Assembly (NCBI RefSeq): GCF_008635795.1
Contig: NZ_VWRQ01000002.1
Location: 372,001-436,000 of the forward strand
DNA from: Paenibacillus tepidiphilus
GTDB lineage: Bacteria > Bacillota > Bacilli > Paenibacillales > Paenibacillaceae
Direction of reading: 5' to 3'
DNA length: 64,000 nucleotides
In this document: piece by piece, positions 61,925 through 64,000 of the stretch
Layout of the letters: each line of letters starts with the position of its first letter
Position numbering within the stretch: the stretch's first letter is position 1
The notes under the pieces: generated by a model
Told to the model about the DNA's origin: nothing
The model's input: the letters and a program-made list of their open reading frames with translations, nothing else
Databases searched by the model: none
Position numbers and translations under genes: made by a program

Positions 61925-62097
61925 CATTAGCCTGACTTGTCTGTTTTACAAGAATAGCGGCATCTGGGTCCGTTATATCGGCAAATCCGGGCTGCTCAGC
62001 GAAATAACGGCTGTATGATCCATTAGCGCATGGCCATCTTATACTTGTCCACCCATAACCAGTAATTAATTGGACAACAATAACTAGGATTCGCTCT
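61925..62097. other. Remainder of the recJ-apt gap
   Basis: No gene or clear signal was recognised; the recJ stop lies at its right edge. Confidence 0.4.
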
Positions 62098-63999
62098 TTA
62101 GGATGCACCCAAACGGCGGGTCTGCATCCAATGCTCCAGCTCATCCGGGCTGCCCTCCATGAAGTAACGCTCCATCTCCGCCGTCTCGCCTAAACGGACA
62201 AAACTCCGCGCAGCCGTCAGGCTCTTGGCCGCCGGCTTTGTCACAAAGGTAATCATTCCGCTTTCGCGGGTAATGAAATCCAGCTCGGCAAATACATCCA
62301 GCATTTTGCCCACCATCCGTATCCCAAGCGCCGACTGGCGGCTCAGCCGCAGCAGCACTTCATGCTCCGGTGCAGGTGAACCTGCAACCGCCGCCAGCAG
62401 CTTATAAAGGACGGCGAAATGCTCGCGTGTAGGAGTTTGCAGACGGTCCCGCCGGTCCCGCAGCGAATGCAGCAGCGCAATATTGTCAGCCTGCGGGAAA
62501 GCGGCGAGCACCGCATCGAGCTGCTCCGGCGTTTCCGGCGTATCGAGCAGACACAGCAGGGAAACCCTTTCATCGGCGGAGCCGCTGTCCGCTCCCGGAT
62601 GAAGCGGGGTGATCCCCGTCTCCTCGTCGTATACCCACAGCTGCATCCCCTTCAGCTCGCCGAGCGGCGAAGTGCGGCTGCTGTGGAACACCGCCGCTGC
62701 GCTGAAGCTCCCTCCACCGGTCTGCAGCTGCTGCTTCAGCCGCACCGCCTGCTTCACCGCATCTGCCGCTCCGCGCAGATCGAACAGCTGCGGCACCGGC
62801 ACCGCGAGGTCCTGGAGCATCAGCTGCGGCTTGCGGGAGCCGTTCCACTCATTGACCGTCAGCTCGCCGAGAACGTCAACCGGCGTACCTGCAGGCAGCA
62901 GAGCGGCCAGCGGGCCTTTGCCGAAAGCTACTGCTTCAATAGACTGCCTGCCCTGCTGAAGGACAAGCTTCAGATGCCTGGACTCCTGCCCCATTGTCCG
63001 GGTCTCCTTCACCACTGCACCGCGTACGATGAACTTCGGCAGCGGATTAGCCATGCCAAAGGGCGCGAGCCGCTCCAAGTCGCCGGCCGCCTGCAGCGTC
63101 AGCTCGGCGATCGAAACTTCACCGTCCGCGGCGGTTACCGGCACGAGATGCTCCGGTGTGAGTACGGAGGCCGCATAGTCATCTAGCGCCGCAGCGAACG
63201 CCTCCAGCTGATCCATATGCAGGCTCATTCCGGCAGCAGCCGGATGGCCGCCGTAATGGTCCATAAGCCCGGCACAGGAGGAAAGCGCCGCATAAATATC
63301 AAGACCGGGAATGGAGCGGGCCGAGCCCTTGCACATTCCCGTCTCGGGATGGATATCAAGGATGATGACCGGGCGGTAATAGCGCTCCAGCAGCTTGGAA
63401 GCAACAATGCCGACCACACCGACATTCCAGCCCTGCCCCGCCAGGACAATGATATGCGGCAGCGGTCCGTCTCCGGTCCGCTCCTCCAGCCGTGCCACGG
63501 CCTCGGCAACGATACGCTCTACAACCTGCTGGCGCTCCTTGTTCAGCAGGTCCAGCTCTTCGGCAAGCCGCAGCGCTTCCTGCGGCTGCTCCGCAGTCAG
63601 GAGCGCCACCGCGCGGCCGGCATGATCGAGCCGGCCGCTGGCATTAATGCGCGGTGCCATGCCGAAGGCAATGTTGACCGCACTAACCGTGTTCAGCGTG
63701 ATTCCGCTGACCTCGGACAGAGCGCGAATGCCGGGATAAGGCGAATTGCGCATGCTCGCAAGACCATTCCGCACTAACCGGCGGTTCTCTCCCAGCAGAG
63801 GCATCAGATCGGCGACCGTGCCGATGGCGGCAATCTCCGCCCACTCCGCAGGAACCTCATCGCCGAGCAGTGCCTCCGCCAGCTTATAGGCAACGCCTAC
63901 ACCGGCCAGGCCTTTGAACGGATAAGGGCAATCATGCTGCTTCGGATTAATCAGCGCGTAAGCCTCCGGCAGCTGTTCCGGCGGCTCGTGATGGTCGGT
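62098..63999 (-). CDS. recJ: Single-stranded-DNA exonuclease RecJ (5' end outside the window)
   Basis: The frame stays open to the window edge; the first visible residues include the DHH motif TDHHEPP, so about 150 N-terminal residues are missing. The DHHA1 motif GGHPAAAGMSLHMD, NPKQHDCPYPFKGLAGVGV and an OB-fold region follow, with a Bacillales-type C-terminal extension. RecJ degrades 5' ends in recombination and mismatch/base-excision repair. An internal Met at 63804 is not the start. Confidence 0.94.
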   Translation of the reverse strand, partial: TDHHEPPEQLPEAYALINPKQHDCPYPFKGLAGVGVAYKLAEALLGDEVPAEWAEIAAIGTVADLMPLLGENRRLVRNGLASMRNSPYPGIRALSEVSGITLNTVSAVNIAFGMAPRINASGRLDHAGRAVALLTAEQPQEALRLAEELDLLNKERQQVVERIVAEAVARLEERTGDGPLPHIIVLAGQGWNVGVVGIVASKLLERYYRPVIILDIHPETGMCKGSARSIPGLDIYAALSSCAGLMDHYGGHPAAAGMSLHMDQLEAFAAALDDYAASVLTPEHLVPVTAADGEVSIAELTLQAAGDLERLAPFGMANPLPKFIVRGAVVKETRTMGQESRHLKLVLQQGRQSIEAVAFGKGPLAALLPAGTPVDVLGELTVNEWNGSRKPQLMLQDLAVPVPQLFDLRGAADAVKQAVRLKQQLQTGGGSFSAAAVFHSSRTSPLGELKGMQLWVYDEETGITPLHPGADSGSADERVSLLCLLDTPETPEQLDAVLAAFPQADNIALLHSLRDRRDRLQTPTREHFAVLYKLLAAVAGSPAPEHEVLLRLSRQSALGIRMVGKMLDVFAELDFITRESGMITFVTKPAAKSLTAARSFVRLGETAEMERYFMEGSPDELEHWMQTRRLGAS

Positions 64000-64000
64000 T

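Overview
The window looks like chromosomal DNA of a Paenibacillus-type Firmicute. Support comes from the AGGAGG-like ribosome binding sites with many GTG/TTG starts, the T-box leaders on tRNA synthetase genes, the divergent comER/comEA-EB-EC locus, and a recJ-apt-relA-dtd-hisS-aspS-tcdA-rarA-cymR-iscS-mnmA gene set as in Bacillales. The base composition is GC-rich for a Firmicute, and the plant-polysaccharide genes (GH9, GH48, GH115, KDG kinase) suggest a soil or plant-litter saprophyte. No rRNA, tRNA, CRISPR array, transposase or prophage was seen.

Layout. 0-5 kb: the end of a PfkB sugar kinase (probably KDG kinase) faces a LacI-type repressor, followed by an ECF sigma factor with its putative membrane anti-sigma partner and an MFS transporter. 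4.9-10.4 kb: the competence locus comEA-comEB-comEC with divergent comER. 10.5-16.7 kb: leuS under a Leu T-box, an AI-2E-type permease, a zinc-ribbon mini-protein, a PRC-barrel protein and a cysteine desulfurase. 17-21.3 kb: a cytoplasmic GH115 alpha-glucuronidase, an SRAP protein and a small jelly-roll-like protein. 21.5-27.6 kb: a five-gene oligopeptide ABC operon behind a structured leader. 27.7-30.2 kb: small genes (a coiled-coil/membrane peptide, an LSm-like protein, a GlsB/YmgE protein), a repeat-bearing intergenic region and cymR. 30.4-40.1 kb: mnmA, a secreted GH9-GH48 cellulase operon, two overlapping crcB genes and rarA. 40.1-43.6 kb: a CD3324-family regulator and an AT-rich three-gene cassette (radical SAM, PHP-like, BtrH-like). 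43.7-51.2 kb: a chemoreceptor, HelD, a purine permease, a YdeI-like protein and tcdA. 51.3-64 kb: aspS and hisS behind a T-box, stress proteins, dtd, relA, a uracil permease, apt, 64-bp tandem repeats and recJ, cut by the window end.

How the genes work together. The housekeeping genes form an interrupted version of the Bacillales block for stringent response, tRNA charging, tRNA thiolation and cysteine control. Accessory modules sit in its gaps. The secreted GH9 endoglucanase and GH48 exoglucanase would break cellulose outside the cell. Intracellular GH115 and KDG kinase would process imported glucuronoxylan fragments and uronate products. The Opp transporter imports peptides. The radical SAM/PHP/BtrH-like cassette is the best candidate for an undescribed system: it reads as a self-contained operon with its own terminator, with no recognisable precursor peptide, NRPS or PKS gene beside it.
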